Source: Symsagittifera roscoffensis
Lineage: Eukaryota; Xenacoelomorpha; Acoela; Convolutidae
DNA length: 64,000 bases
Direction of reading: 5' to 3'
NCBI RefSeq assembly: GCF_963678635.1
Contig: NC_087065.1
Location: 73,481,345 to 73,545,344 of the forward strand
A program made the position numbers and the translations under genes. Positions within the stretch are counted from its first letter, which is position 1, and each line of letters begins with the position of its first letter. Of the stretch, positions 43,494-52,640 are shown piece by piece. A model generated the notes under the pieces. The model was given only the letters and a program-made list of their open reading frames with translations. It had not been told where the DNA came from and made no database searches.

Positions 43494-44426
43494 ATGAAAC
43501 GACGTACTAGTATCGGCGATGGTGGCTCGTCTAAGCGGAGGACGCGCTCTGTGGGGGTGACTGGTCAGCCTGATATCCATGCAGTTGGCGAATTTGTGAA
43601 AGACGTCCCCCAAGTTATGTGCCTCGATTCATTGGAGGGGTTGGGTCGTGAAAGGCCCGCCCTGCTTCGCCAGTTTATCGCAGTCGAATATAGGAACAAA
43701 AACTATCGAGTAAGTAGAGAGTTTGGGCGTTATTGTTGTTTCGCTTGGCTGCTAGATCAACGATGTTGGGTTTAAATAGTTTTAAATGAGCTCATTTTTC
43801 AGCGCCTTCTGAATAGGTTAGTGTATTCAGACCGGGTCCTGCGTAACTTTAAGGAATATGAGACTCGCCTTGGTCCCATGGGTGCCGTGACCCAGATGAA
43901 TCTTGTTCCAAAAGATGCTGACGTGACGAAGGAATTTGTAAACTTCTGGGCCCCCGAAGGGGCACAAGTATCAGCTCACGGATATGGCTACTTGATGGTG
44001 ACAGAAGGGGAGAATTTTAGTCGTTGGCATAGTGACTTTGGCGAGACATTGGACAGTCTTATAACTCTGTATGGCTGTGGGAGGAAGATCTGGTTCTTCG
44101 TAAAGCCTGGTTTGTTTACCCAGCAGCTGGAGGCCGAATATGCAACTGCTGAGGCATTTATTGAGTGTCTAAACAAGTATGGACAGAACTTAGTATGTTG
44201 CACCCAAGAGGTCGGCGACTCGGTTTATCTGCCATATGGGTGGATTCATTGTGTGGTGACTCTTGGCAATGTAGCTGGTTGTGCTTCACTGCTGTCGGTT
44301 GGCTTAAGAGTACCACAAGAGAGAGCTGAGAAGACCTGGAAAACCGTCGCGAGTCGTCTTCCTATCGGTCAACAGAGACTGGATAAACATCGTAATGGTC
44401 CAGATGTCAAGGACTACGAGCGGTGA
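43494..44426 (+). CDS. JmjC-domain 2-oxoglutarate oxygenase, antisense cargo gene
   Basis: Two exons, 43494-43709 and 43803-44426, with a 93-bp GT-AG intron (gtaagt ... ttttcag); the frame is kept and gives about 279 residues. The basic N-terminus (MKRRTSIGD, SSKRRTRS) could be a nuclear signal. The JmjC fold shows the Fe(II) triad: H148 and D150 in SRWHSDFGE, and H221 in LPYGWIHCVVT. K167 (RKIWFFV) is a candidate 2-oxoglutarate ligand. The pattern is closest by eye to KDM2/KDM7-type JmjC domains, which demethylate histone lysines in the nucleus; substrate here is unknown. No PHD or CXXC domain is attached. The gene runs opposite to gag-pol-env, between env and the macro ORF. That orientation lets its intron survive retrotransposition. 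A host gene trapped between element parts is the alternative. Confidence 0.75.
43710..43802 (+). other. Intron of the JmjC gene
   Basis: 93 bp, donor gtaagt, acceptor tttttcag. Splicing joins ...Asn-Tyr-Arg to Arg-Leu-Leu in frame, while the intron itself contains an in-frame stop. This supports a spliced gene and not two separate frames. Confidence 0.75.
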
Positions 44427-44553
44427 TGATATGTTTGCCTATAATTGCGCTGTGATCATTCCTTGTTTGTCGTAATGTACTTTATTAATATAATTGTTTA
44501 TTTCGCTCCATTATGTGTTTTTCTTTAGTCGAGTTTCATTTAGATCCGAGTTA

Positions 44554-44960
44554 ACTTCTGCTAGTGAGCCGGCTTCGTGCACATGTCCGTTGGGTGCTGC
44601 AATGATGATTAACAGTGAAAGTTTGGGTGGTTCTTTCATAATATTTTTGAGGGATAAAAAAAACGTGTTATCCCTAATGTTAATACATGGGGTTTTCGTG
44701 CATTTTTTGAGATCTCCAGGAAGTTGACTTCTGCTAGTGAGCCGGCTTTGTGCACGTGTCCGTAGGGTGCTGCAATGATGATAACCGGTGAAAGTTTGGG
44801 TGGTTCTTTCATAAAAATTTTGAGGGATCAAAAAAACGTGTTATCCCTAATGTTAATACATGGGGTTTTCGTGCATTTTTTGAGATCTCCAGGAAGTTGA
44901 CTTCTGCTAGTGAGCCGGCTTTGTGCACGTGTCCGTAGGGTGCTGCAATGATGATAACCG
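44554..44960. repeat. 173-bp tandem repeat, about 2.4 copies
   Basis: 'acttctgctagtgagccggc' starts at 44554, 44727 and 44900. The repeats lie between the convergent 3' ends of the JmjC gene and the macro ORF. Within each are 'gtgttatccctaatg' and 'gcaatgatgat'. They may serve 3' end formation or simply be a slippage product. Confidence 0.9.
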
Positions 44961-44975
44961 GTGAAATAAAGCTGT

Positions 44976-45422
44976 TTAGACATAGACGAAGACTTTTATG
45001 TCGCCTTTTCGGAAGATATCGTAAATGATGTTGAAAACTGAATTTTCTCGTAATTTATCGAGACCACAACATATCTTCGGAATCGCAATTTGTTTGATTC
45101 CTTGTTCGATTAGCTGCTTCCTCATGCAGCGGAGGCTGCGTGTAAAATCATAATAAGACGGCTTTTTGAAATATTGCGATTTCGTCACTAGATTGAATAT
45201 TGATTTGTTTTGAGAAGGAATGCTCATTGATACTGAAGCTCCGACTTGTGGTGTTTCGATCGACTTCAACGTGGGCTGTAGAGTCGGGTAGGCCTCGCGG
45301 ATCTGCTGTGCTATTCCGGCGCCCATCTGGAAGTCACTCGAGACGCAATGGGCTATTGGGCCAGGGAAATGCAACAGATTTCCAGTGCCAAATATTATAT
45401 TTGGTTCTTGAATTGTATTCAT
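44976..45422 (-). CDS. Macro-domain protein (TARG1/Poa1-like ADP-ribose hydrolase) behind integrase
   Basis: 148 codons from the ATG, all one macro domain. The ADP-ribose loop reads HCVSSDFQMGAGIA (residues 25-38). The residues matching the catalytic Lys and Asp of human TARG1/OARD1 are present: K81 in NLVTKSQ, D122 in ICCGLDKL. That family removes ADP-ribose from glutamate or deacylates ADP-ribose derivatives; yeast Poa1 acts on ADP-ribose 1''-phosphate, a by-product of tRNA splicing. The frame is open upstream of the ATG for at least 26 codons to the end of pol, where a nine-A run lies. It could therefore be a separate gene or a frameshifted C-terminal extension of Pol. Macro domains are known in animal RNA viruses, where they counter host ADP-ribosylation; that role here is inference. 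Confidence 0.85.
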   Translation of the reverse strand: MNTIQEPNIIFGTGNLLHFPGPIAHCVSSDFQMGAGIAQQIREAYPTLQPTLKSIETPQVGASVSMSIPSQNKSIFNLVTKSQYFKKPSYYDFTRSLRCMRKQLIEQGIKQIAIPKICCGLDKLRENSVFNIIYDIFRKGDIKVFVYV

Positions 45423-45486
45423 TGAATCTTTGCTGCTTCCAGCTTTATTATTTGTCTGTGCATGTTGCTTAGCTCGCTGGATGCTC

Positions 45487-47871
45487 TCACGTATGATGCT
45501 TTTCTTTTTTTTTGTGAGAGGGGAAATATTCGTTCGCCTCGGCTGCTTTTTTCCTTATATTTTCTTGATTTGCCTTCTGGGTTGATCTTAGGCTAAGGTT
45601 AACCGGAGCGACTTCATGTCCGTCTACTGTCCGCAGACCATATTTTCGAGGCTGCATCTCCCGGGGTGGTATCGGGTGGTAGCGTACGTCGTTGCTGAAT
45701 CGAGTTTGTCCATAAATCCTGTCACGTGCTATGGCTGCTGCTTTGCGTCTCGTTCGCGGTGGTTCTTGTACGTGTTGTTCCTCGACATTTTCGTCGCTTC
45801 CTAGTGCAATTTTACCAGGTTCTTCTGCTCCTGCTCCTGCTCCTTCGATGTGATCTTCCCCGAGGGGTACGTCATGTTGCTCAGGTCGTGGTGGATTAAT
45901 TGGATCCCGTTCGATGTCAGGTGGGGTTGGCGGTCGTGGTGGTAGCATTGGTGCTGGTGGCTCACGTGGTGGTGCTGGAGGTATCGGTGCCATCGCTACT
46001 GCAGGGGCTGGTGGTGGCAGTGCTGGTGCCAGGGCTCCTCCTAGTGGTATTGATAAACGGATGGTCGTCGGAGCTGCTTGTGGGGTCTCGCTGTCGGGCT
46101 GAGGTTGGACATCATCAAGCAGTCTTGGGAGGTAGTCGTCAAATAGTCCCGGCTCGCTACGGTACTTGATGAGCGACGGGTCTACCACGAATTGAGTAGT
46201 GTCTATTGGGTCAACGTCTTCTGGTGGGTGCTGTGGTTGAATCGATCGGAGACGAATTCTGTGGACACACTGCGTGTGGTTCGTTCCAACTTTCCTAACT
46301 ATATAATTGCTGTTTGTCAGCACCTTTTCTACTCTATACAGGGGGAGCCATACTTGGAGTGATTTATTCCTGTTATCAGACTGGTTTGTCAGAAGAGGGT
46401 TGAGGAGTAGGCAAAACGAGTGAAGGACCAGCGGCTGGGCTAGTGCTTTCTGGTCGTAGTATCCTCGGTATCTGTGGTATGATGACACGATGTTGTCTTT
46501 TGTCTCCCTGGATTTTTCGAGCATCGCGTCTTGTAGCGCGGTTACAAAGTCGGCGTCAGCCGTAGCGATTTCCAATGCTTTGGTCGAAAATCTTAGATCA
46601 AGGGGTTTGATAGGCTCTCGCCCGCGAAAGATGGTGCTAGGACAACATCCGATTGACGAGTAATATGAGGTGTTATGTATGAAGGTCCCAAGGGGTACGT
46701 AACGGTGCCAATCTGTCCATTGAGCGTCAGTATTGAGTTTGAGAATTCGTTTCAAGGCCCCATGGGATCTTTCTACTAGTCCTATGGTTTGTGGGTGTTT
46801 CAGCGTTGCATGACCGATTTGGATGTCTAGGAGGCCTGTGAGTTCGTGAATTAACTTGGACGTGAATACACTTCCCAGGTCCGAGAGTATCTTTTTTGGT
46901 ACGTAGCTGTGTGTGAAGAACATCTTTGTCAGTTCTCTTGCGACAGTGTCTGCACTTGCGTTTGTCATCGGTGCTGCGAACAAATATTTGGAAAAAACAT
47001 CAATTCCAGTTAAGACGAACTTGTAGACTGGTGACTTCAGTGGTCCGACAATATCGATTTGCATCATGTCACCTGGGTATGATTGTAGTGATGAAAGTGG
47101 TTGAAGTGGCGGTGCTTGATGTTTACTTGACGCATTCTTAAGCTGCGGACATGTTAAACAGTTTTTGACTGTATTGACCAAATAATCCGAGAATCCTGGA
47201 AAGTAGAATCTCCTTCTGAATTCCTCTGTGGTTCGTGTCATACCAATATGTCCTCCTGTCATCGAATTGTGGACTCTGTATAGGGTTTCGTTCCACATGT
47301 GTTTTGGTACGCAGAACTGTTTATGTTTTATTTTACCAGTATCGTCGTAGAAGTTGCGGAGAAGGACTTCGTCTTCAATGACAAGTCGATTAAATTGCTT
47401 TGCGTACTTCTTTAGTCTGCTATTCGCATACGTAAGATCTGGTATTTCGCCTGTTCTTATCCACTTCTTTACTTCTTTGATGTCAGTATCTTGTTGTTGT
47501 TCCTTTTTCCTGTCAATTGGCTCTTTTTTGGAGTTTAGTTCAATGTGGTTCTCTGCTGGATCTGGATACTCTATCGCATTCATCATGGGCCTCTTCAGCA
47601 TTACAAGCGCCTTAGGTTCTATTGTTCCTTGATTATCGCAAGTTGTTTGTTTGTCGAGGTATGCTTGGTAAAGTCCTAATCTTTGCAGGTTTGCTACTAG
47701 AGCTTCATCGACTTGTTCTGTTTCAGGAAATGCCTCATCGATAGATTGAACCAGGTTAAGCGATGCATCTGGTACTCTTGCGGTTGTGTCACCATAAATT
47801 TCCCTGACTGGTATTTTGTCTGTCAGTTTTAGTGAGAGAGACGCCGATGGGTCCGTTTGCATCCTGGACAA
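45487..47871 (-). CDS. pol: Integrase part of the LTR retroelement Pol, with Pro-rich tail
   Basis: 794 codons, continuing from the damaged RNase H region. The zinc-binding HHCC motif is H201, H208 (GGHIG), C238 and C241 (CLTCPQLK). The DDE catalytic triad is D273 (QIDIVG), D331 (LSDLGSVF) and E367 (GLVERSHG), with the typical 35-residue spacing. A GPY/F-like region (VWLPLYRVEKVL...IRLRSIQP) follows and then a long Pro-rich tail (about 590-690). Integrase inserts the cDNA copy into host chromosomes. Features are those of Ty3/gypsy integrases without a chromodomain. The domain itself looks intact, unlike RT. The C-terminal end runs into an A9 tract, after which the macro-domain frame begins. 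Confidence 0.9.
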   Translation of the reverse strand: MSRMQTDPSASLSLKLTDKIPVREIYGDTTARVPDASLNLVQSIDEAFPETEQVDEALVANLQRLGLYQAYLDKQTTCDNQGTIEPKALVMLKRPMMNAIEYPDPAENHIELNSKKEPIDRKKEQQQDTDIKEVKKWIRTGEIPDLTYANSRLKKYAKQFNRLVIEDEVLLRNFYDDTGKIKHKQFCVPKHMWNETLYRVHNSMTGGHIGMTRTTEEFRRRFYFPGFSDYLVNTVKNCLTCPQLKNASSKHQAPPLQPLSSLQSYPGDMMQIDIVGPLKSPVYKFVLTGIDVFSKYLFAAPMTNASADTVARELTKMFFTHSYVPKKILSDLGSVFTSKLIHELTGLLDIQIGHATLKHPQTIGLVERSHGALKRILKLNTDAQWTDWHRYVPLGTFIHNTSYYSSIGCCPSTIFRGREPIKPLDLRFSTKALEIATADADFVTALQDAMLEKSRETKDNIVSSYHRYRGYYDQKALAQPLVLHSFCLLLNPLLTNQSDNRNKSLQVWLPLYRVEKVLTNSNYIVRKVGTNHTQCVHRIRLRSIQPQHPPEDVDPIDTTQFVVDPSLIKYRSEPGLFDDYLPRLLDDVQPQPDSETPQAAPTTIRLSIPLGGALAPALPPPAPAVAMAPIPPAPPREPPAPMLPPRPPTPPDIERDPINPPRPEQHDVPLGEDHIEGAGAGAEEPGKIALGSDENVEEQHVQEPPRTRRKAAAIARDRIYGQTRFSNDVRYHPIPPREMQPRKYGLRTVDGHEVAPVNLSLRSTQKANQENIRKKAAEANEYFPSHKKKEKHHT
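45505..45513 (-). other. A9 homopolymer at the pol-macro boundary
   Basis: On the minus strand nine A residues lie five codons before the pol stop. The macro-domain ORF is in the +1 frame relative to pol and open through this point. Slippage of ribosome or polymerase could join the frames; this is untested. Confidence 0.5.
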
Positions 47872-47937
47872 GAAGTCTGCTGCGTAGTTTGCGGTTCCTG
47901 GGATGTGGGCGATTATGATGTTGAAAGACAGGACTCG

Positions 47938-48047
47938 GCGGTATGGTTTTTGCCTGAAAGAATTGCGTCACTGATGGCGGTAAGAATTGCGTCACTGATT
48001 TTTGGACACTGATGGCGGTATGGTTTTTGCCTGAAAGAATTGCGTCA
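47938..48047 (-). other. Local duplication that breaks RNase H
   Basis: 'ggcggtatggtttttgcctg' and the bases after it occur at about 47938 and again at about 48014, with a further partial copy of 'aagaattgcgtcactgat' between. The repeat falls in the RNase H coding part (at LTQFFQAK) and forces the reading frame to change. The copy is inactive as it stands. Confidence 0.85.
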
Positions 48048-48744
48048 GACTTCTATTATCTGTTAATACAATCACTGGTTTGACTGATCCCCAGATGTAG
48101 TGCGAGAAATGATCAAGTGCGAAATACAAGGCTAGGAATTCTTTGTAGTAGGTTGAAAATTTCAGCTGTGCTGTATTGAATAGCCGGGAACCAAATGAAA
48201 CGGGTGCGTACGTCTTGATTTCTTCGTTTTTCTTGTTTTTGACGTAGTCCTCGACCATTAACACGAATCCAGTCCCGTGGTAGCTGGCATCGCAAAGTAT
48301 GACATACTGCAGTCCTGGCTTGGGTAGTCTGAGTGTCAACGTGGTCGCTTGTATTAAGTCGGCTTTGAGAGTTTCAAGGTTTTTATGGTGATCTTCAGTT
48401 ATTTCAAAGTCGATCTGCTTCTTCAGCAGCTTATAGAATGGTATTAGTTTTTCAGCAAGACTCGGCATGTAGTTCCTAAAAAACTGCACAAACCCGATGA
48501 GTCTTTTTACTTGTTTCACTGTTCTTGGCATTTTTATTTTGCTTAGAATTGCGGAAATTTTTGCTTCCTCTGGCGTAACTCCTTGTGGTGTTACTACATT
48601 TCCTAGGAATTTCATTCTTTGTGTTCCTATTTCGCATTTCTTAGGTGAAAGTTTTAAGCCCGATTTTCGGATGCATTCGAATATTTTCTTTAACGTGGGT
48701 ATTAGTTCCTCATAATTATTCACCGCACTTCCTATATCATCCAT
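47992..48744 (-). pseudogene. pol: RT C-terminal half and RNase H of the LTR retroelement (frameshifted)
   Basis: The ORF starts inside the catalytic FMDD motif (reads MDDIGSAV), continues with the thumb-like region (LSPKKCEIG, KFLGNVVTPQGV) typical of Ty3/gypsy RT, then RNase H (YVILCDASYHGTGF, with the first catalytic Asp, and VLTDNRSLTQFF). It ends at the local duplication at 47938-48047. A one-base shift just upstream of FMDD separates it from the N-terminal half. Reverse transcriptase copies the element RNA into DNA; this copy cannot do so unaided. Confidence 0.9.
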
Positions 48745-49354
48745 GAATTGTGCACAAGTCGGCTGCTAGGCATGGATCGAGGTAGTGGCGGATGAATGAA
48801 CTGAATCCCGTGACAGATTTACTTAGGCCTTGGGCTAGGCATTTGTAGGCGTACGTCCGCGACCCGAAGTTAAATGCCAAAAGTCGGACCGAAAGGTCAT
48901 CTGCCATTTGCACACAATGGTATGCTTGTGAGCAGTCCAATTTAGTAAACAAACTCTTTCCGGCAAAGTGGTTTGATGCATCGGTCATGTTTGATATTGG
49001 AAAATTGCTATTTATATAGTCCGTTTTGATTGAATGGTTGATACGCCGGAGGTCAATCAACATCTGCAATTTTCCAGATGGCTTTCTATATGCAAACAAC
49101 GGACTACTGTATTTAGAATGTGACAGTGTTGTTATAAGTCCAAAGTAGTGCATCAGAGCTAATTCAACCGTCAGTTCATTCCTTAGTTGGATGGGCGTAG
49201 GTGGTCCTTGAGTGTACAGATGGCGTTGATGTTCGGGTGTCAGCTTGATCTTTAGGTCGGAATTATAACCCACGTCAAATCTGTGTTTGGCAAATATATC
49301 CGCATATTCGATCAGCAAATGTTCTACTTCTGACCTTTGGTCATTTGTCAACAC
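48737..49354 (-). pseudogene. pol: RT N-terminal half of the LTR retroelement (frameshifted)
   Basis: Contains SSPLFAYRKPSGKLQMLIDL and FTKLDCSQAYHCVQM, the latter with the first catalytic Asp, then LAFNFGSRTYAYKCLAQGLS, all standard for Ty3/gypsy RT. The frame closes a few residues before the catalytic FMDD because of a single-base indel near 48755. Confidence 0.9.
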
Positions 49355-49363
49355 TGAATTCTC

Positions 49364-49747
49364 CTACTGAAAGTTACTCAAAAAGGTCATCCGGTCATGA
49401 ATGTTATTATTTGGTTCAATTTTCTCAAGACCTTGAAAGTAGAGGATTTGGTCGTAAATTTCCCTTTGGATACTGGGAAGTGATTCCGGGTTAGGGCACG
49501 TTTCGGGCGTCGGGAACCAAAATTTTTCGTATTCAGGTGGTGGTTTTTGTTCTGATCCTAATGAAGGGCTTGTTTTTTGCGAAATTATGTCGTTAATTCC
49601 GAGTTCGACATTATCCGGCTGGTTCATTTTCGCTAATGCCAAAGTTTGCGGCTCGATCTGTATTAAATTTTCGTATTCGGTTAGCGTGAGTATCGAAAAT
49701 TTTCCGATTTCGGTTTTAAAAGGCAACGTTAAGTTATGTTCTGTCAT
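49364..49747 (-). CDS. Pol linker between protease and RT
   Basis: 127 codons in line between protease and RT on the same strand. No domain recognised; acidic and Pro-rich (KTSPSLGSEQKPPPEYE). The spacing suits a protease-RT linker of Pol. It is separated from RT by a stop (at 49364), which is probably decay. Confidence 0.5.
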   Translation of the reverse strand: MTEHNLTLPFKTEIGKFSILTLTEYENLIQIEPQTLALAKMNQPDNVELGINDIISQKTSPSLGSEQKPPPEYEKFWFPTPETCPNPESLPSIQREIYDQILYFQGLEKIEPNNNIHDRMTFLSNFQ

Positions 49748-49787
49748 GTTAAATGCCGTGACATAGACGATATTTTGTTTGTTTACT

Positions 49788-50342
49788 TCATTTATCTTCG
49801 AGTTCCTGTGATGGGACTACGATTCCTGTCGTTTTTTCCATGTCAGTCGGGATATCTTGTAATTGGCACTCGATTATGACTGTTTGATGAGGTGCAATTA
49901 TTTGTTTCTTGGTGAGAACAAGAGGAAATTTTTTCACTCGGTTGGTGCGCCTAGGTGCATTGGCGGGTTTAATTTCGTTGATTTGGAGTGTCAAATCTGG
50001 AAAGTGAAGTAGATTGTATTTTGAGCAGACATGTATATGGTGTTTTTTAAAGAAAGGGTTTCCCAGTATCGTTGAATTCAGCACCAGGAACGTTTCCGTA
50101 AAGTTCATATCTGCCATATGAAATTCAATGATTACTTCAGTTTCAATTGACACCAGTTGGCCTCCTGCCATTCGCACTTGCTTGAGGTTTGATTTTGCCG
50201 TTTTATAGGGTGCGAATAGTGTTTTATCGTTTTTAATTTCATCGAATGTTTGTTTCGAAATTACGTTTGCACATGCTCCTGTGTCAATCAGTACTCTTCT
50301 TTGAAGGCTTGGCGCTAATCTGATTTTCATATAAGTTAGCAC
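49788..50342 (-). CDS. Retroelement aspartic protease
   Basis: 184 codons. The retropepsin active site is RRVLIDTGACANVIS with catalytic D20. A later hydrophobic LVLNSTILGNPFF segment matches the conserved ILG region. The enzyme acts as a dimer to process Gag and Pol. The frame lies between gag and the pol linker. A 72-codon frame (50336-50554) bridges from the gag end to here, suggesting gag-pro frameshifting or an indel. Confidence 0.85.
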   Translation of the reverse strand: MLTYMKIRLAPSLQRRVLIDTGACANVISKQTFDEIKNDKTLFAPYKTAKSNLKQVRMAGGQLVSIETEVIIEFHMADMNFTETFLVLNSTILGNPFFKKHHIHVCSKYNLLHFPDLTLQINEIKPANAPRRTNRVKKFPLVLTKKQIIAPHQTVIIECQLQDIPTDMEKTTGIVVPSQELEDK

Positions 50343-50481
50343 TGTTCCTTCGGTTGGGATGACTGCGTACAGATCAATAATTTCATCGTCTTGTACCTCT
50401 TGAATATTTGATTTGCGTGATTTTCGCGATTTACGTATTTTTGTGATTTAGATGAATTGACTGACTGACTTTGTGGCTGAA

Positions 50482-51951
50482 TTAGTTTTTTGGTTCCATT
50501 TGGAACGGGAAATTCTGTTGCTGCTGTCCCTGTGGCTTGGGTTTGTGCCAACATTGGCTGATAGTATGGCCAAACTTCCCGCAGTGGTCACAGAACTTTG
50601 ATCCAGTGCGTACTGCTGATGTACTAGGATTTTGGGTGTGCACCTGCTGCATCATTGGTTGTGAGGCTTGTTGGGCAAACGGGTTGTTCTGTTGTGGCTG
50701 CGTGGCTGTCGCTTGTTGCTGTTGGTGTTGTTGAGGGTACATCTGGTTAGGAGAGAATTGGACATTCTGTTGTGTATGAGGATAGTTCTGGCTTTGTTGG
50801 AACTGTGGGTTCGGTTGAATTCCAGGTATCTGTGGGTGAAACTGGAACATTTGTGGGAGGTACTGCATATTTTGGAATCCAGGGAAACCTTGGTTTCCGT
50901 ATCCCCCATCATTTCTCTGCTGTCCGTTCTTTTTTTCTTTACCAAATCTACCCCTTCTTTGATTGTATCTTTGTTGTCCATTCCCTTGATATCCATTCCA
51001 TTGATTAGGGCCAGATGTATTGTCCTGGTTTACCCCTTGTCCAGTCCCTTGGCTTTGTGCATTATTTCCGTGATTTTGTTGTTGTTGGGTTTGATTATTA
51101 TTCCCACCAGTGTTTTGGCTATTCAGTTGAGAGCTCTGCTGGGTTTTTCCGTTGTCACCTTGTGGTCGTGACTGGATCATTTTTCTCTGATCCGATAGCT
51201 CACTACAGACTTCGTTGAGTTGTTTCTCGATTTGTTCCTGGGCTGTTGTTAGTTTTGACAACGCACTGATTAGGTTGTGAGAAACTGTATCTCCAATTTC
51301 ATTGAAACTATCTTCTGGGTAATCCTCATTACGACAGACGTCTCTAATTGTCATTTGTTTGCGTGCCAGGTTGCAAAGTTCTTGTACTGTTGTCGCAGCT
51401 GGTTGTTCCATCATCTTCGAACGGAGCCAGTTGGGCATGCCTTTTATAAAAAGACGTTTAATCTGGTTGTTCCTATGATCATTTTCTGCGTCAAGTCGTT
51501 CTTGACGTTGCGCCGTCTCTCCATGGAAACGCGCTGCGTCTGCCGCGCCTACTAGTGCCCCCTCGAGTAGGGCAACGACAGGTAGATCCGGTGTCGGGTA
51601 GGCTCGTTGTGCCTTTTTTGTGAGGTTTACCAGGAAATTCTCTGGTGAGTCTCGCTTGATATCAAACTTTGATTGGTCAAGTTTTAGAACGTGGACCTCT
51701 TGCAATTGAGGGTTGCAAAAATGGTCGCGTAGTGCTGCTAGACTAAGAGGTACGTCGGCTCTTGTTAGCGCTGGCAGTGTCTGATAGAATCGCAAGGCAC
51801 TATCTCGCAGGTGCAATTGTAGAAAATTCGCTTGCTGAGCATTTGCGATTCCCGCAACTCCCATATATCCTTGGAAGAGCTGTTCGAATTGGGCGAAATC
51901 TTCGGTATCGCTTCCGCCAAATGGTTCGACTGAGATTTGAGCGTGCGCCAT
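50482..51951 (-). CDS. gag: Gag polyprotein of the LTR retroelement
   Basis: 489 codons with ATG at 51951. The N-terminal half (to about 260) looks like a Ty3/gypsy capsid: EPFGGSDTEDFAQFEQLFQG, LQLHLRDSALRFYQTLP, and LIKGMPNWLRSKM-like helices. A long Gln/Asn-rich low-complexity stretch follows (about 265-440), and then a CCHC zinc knuckle at residues 454-467 (CDHCGKFGHTISQC), which binds RNA. Gag forms the particle that packages element RNA in the cytoplasm. The ORF seems intact. Its first 250 codons are repeated at 53.7-54.4 kb by tandem duplication. Confidence 0.92.
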   Translation of the reverse strand: MAHAQISVEPFGGSDTEDFAQFEQLFQGYMGVAGIANAQQANFLQLHLRDSALRFYQTLPALTRADVPLSLAALRDHFCNPQLQEVHVLKLDQSKFDIKRDSPENFLVNLTKKAQRAYPTPDLPVVALLEGALVGAADAARFHGETAQRQERLDAENDHRNNQIKRLFIKGMPNWLRSKMMEQPAATTVQELCNLARKQMTIRDVCRNEDYPEDSFNEIGDTVSHNLISALSKLTTAQEQIEKQLNEVCSELSDQRKMIQSRPQGDNGKTQQSSQLNSQNTGGNNNQTQQQQNHGNNAQSQGTGQGVNQDNTSGPNQWNGYQGNGQQRYNQRRGRFGKEKKNGQQRNDGGYGNQGFPGFQNMQYLPQMFQFHPQIPGIQPNPQFQQSQNYPHTQQNVQFSPNQMYPQQHQQQQATATQPQQNNPFAQQASQPMMQQVHTQNPSTSAVRTGSKFCDHCGKFGHTISQCWHKPKPQGQQQQNFPFQMEPKN

Positions 51952-52622
51952 CTTATCACAGTAGTATGATTGTCAAGTCTGATTCAAAAATGATTTCGGA
52001 TGAATCAGTCGCTATTTTACAGTGGAAATAATCAATGCCCAGTGGGTACTTATATTGTAATGACGTAATTATCGTCTCTGAGAAAATTTATAGATGGCTC
52101 GTTCTATGATTAGTAACGAGTAGGAGTTAATTAGCTCTCGTATTTATATTTTTAACTTTCTACTTTTTAAATTAACTTTTCTTGCGGCTTTAATATTATT
52201 CCACTATTTTTTTTTTGAAATTTGGTTAGACTTTAAACACTGGATAGGTTTTCAGGCGGTTCTCATGGATGATTTCATATGACTGGTTTCAAATGAGCAC
52301 TCATCAATTTTAATTTAAGCAACGAGAGTTTTAAGTTTAAGTTTTAACTAACTGTTTTTGTACTTGTATCACTTTCCTGGAGAAGTATAGTAGTTGTCAT
52401 CAACACAAAACAGTTGAAGTTTCCTTTTGCCCCTTGCTGTCGTCTCTCACTGGCTGTAGTCAGTTTCTGTTTTTGCCCCGCTTTTCTGCTGTTTGAGCCA
52501 GTTACTGCCGTGATCTTGTTTTAGCTTGTGGCGTATTGAAGTCGTCTAGTTTTGGATGTCGTCTTGTTTTCACTCTCACTTTGCAATCAGCTTCAGCTTG
52601 TCTTGAAAGGTTGGTAACATCA

Positions 52623-52640
52623 TCTCACTCATAGTCGCCA
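52623..52640 (-). promoter_or_regulatory. Primer-binding-site-like sequence
   Basis: On the minus strand TGGCGACTATGAGTGAGA immediately follows ...CTATATAACA. Retroelement primer sites begin TGG, complementary to tRNA CCA ends, directly after an LTR ending in CA. The tRNA was not identified. It lies about 690 bp before the gag start. A copy is at about 55115-55132, with one substitution just beyond it. Confidence 0.55.

Noticed and set aside
45900-46169. Plus-strand Gly- or Val-rich frames opposite the integrase tail
   Set aside because: Mirror image of the Pro-rich C-terminal tail of Pol on the minus strand.
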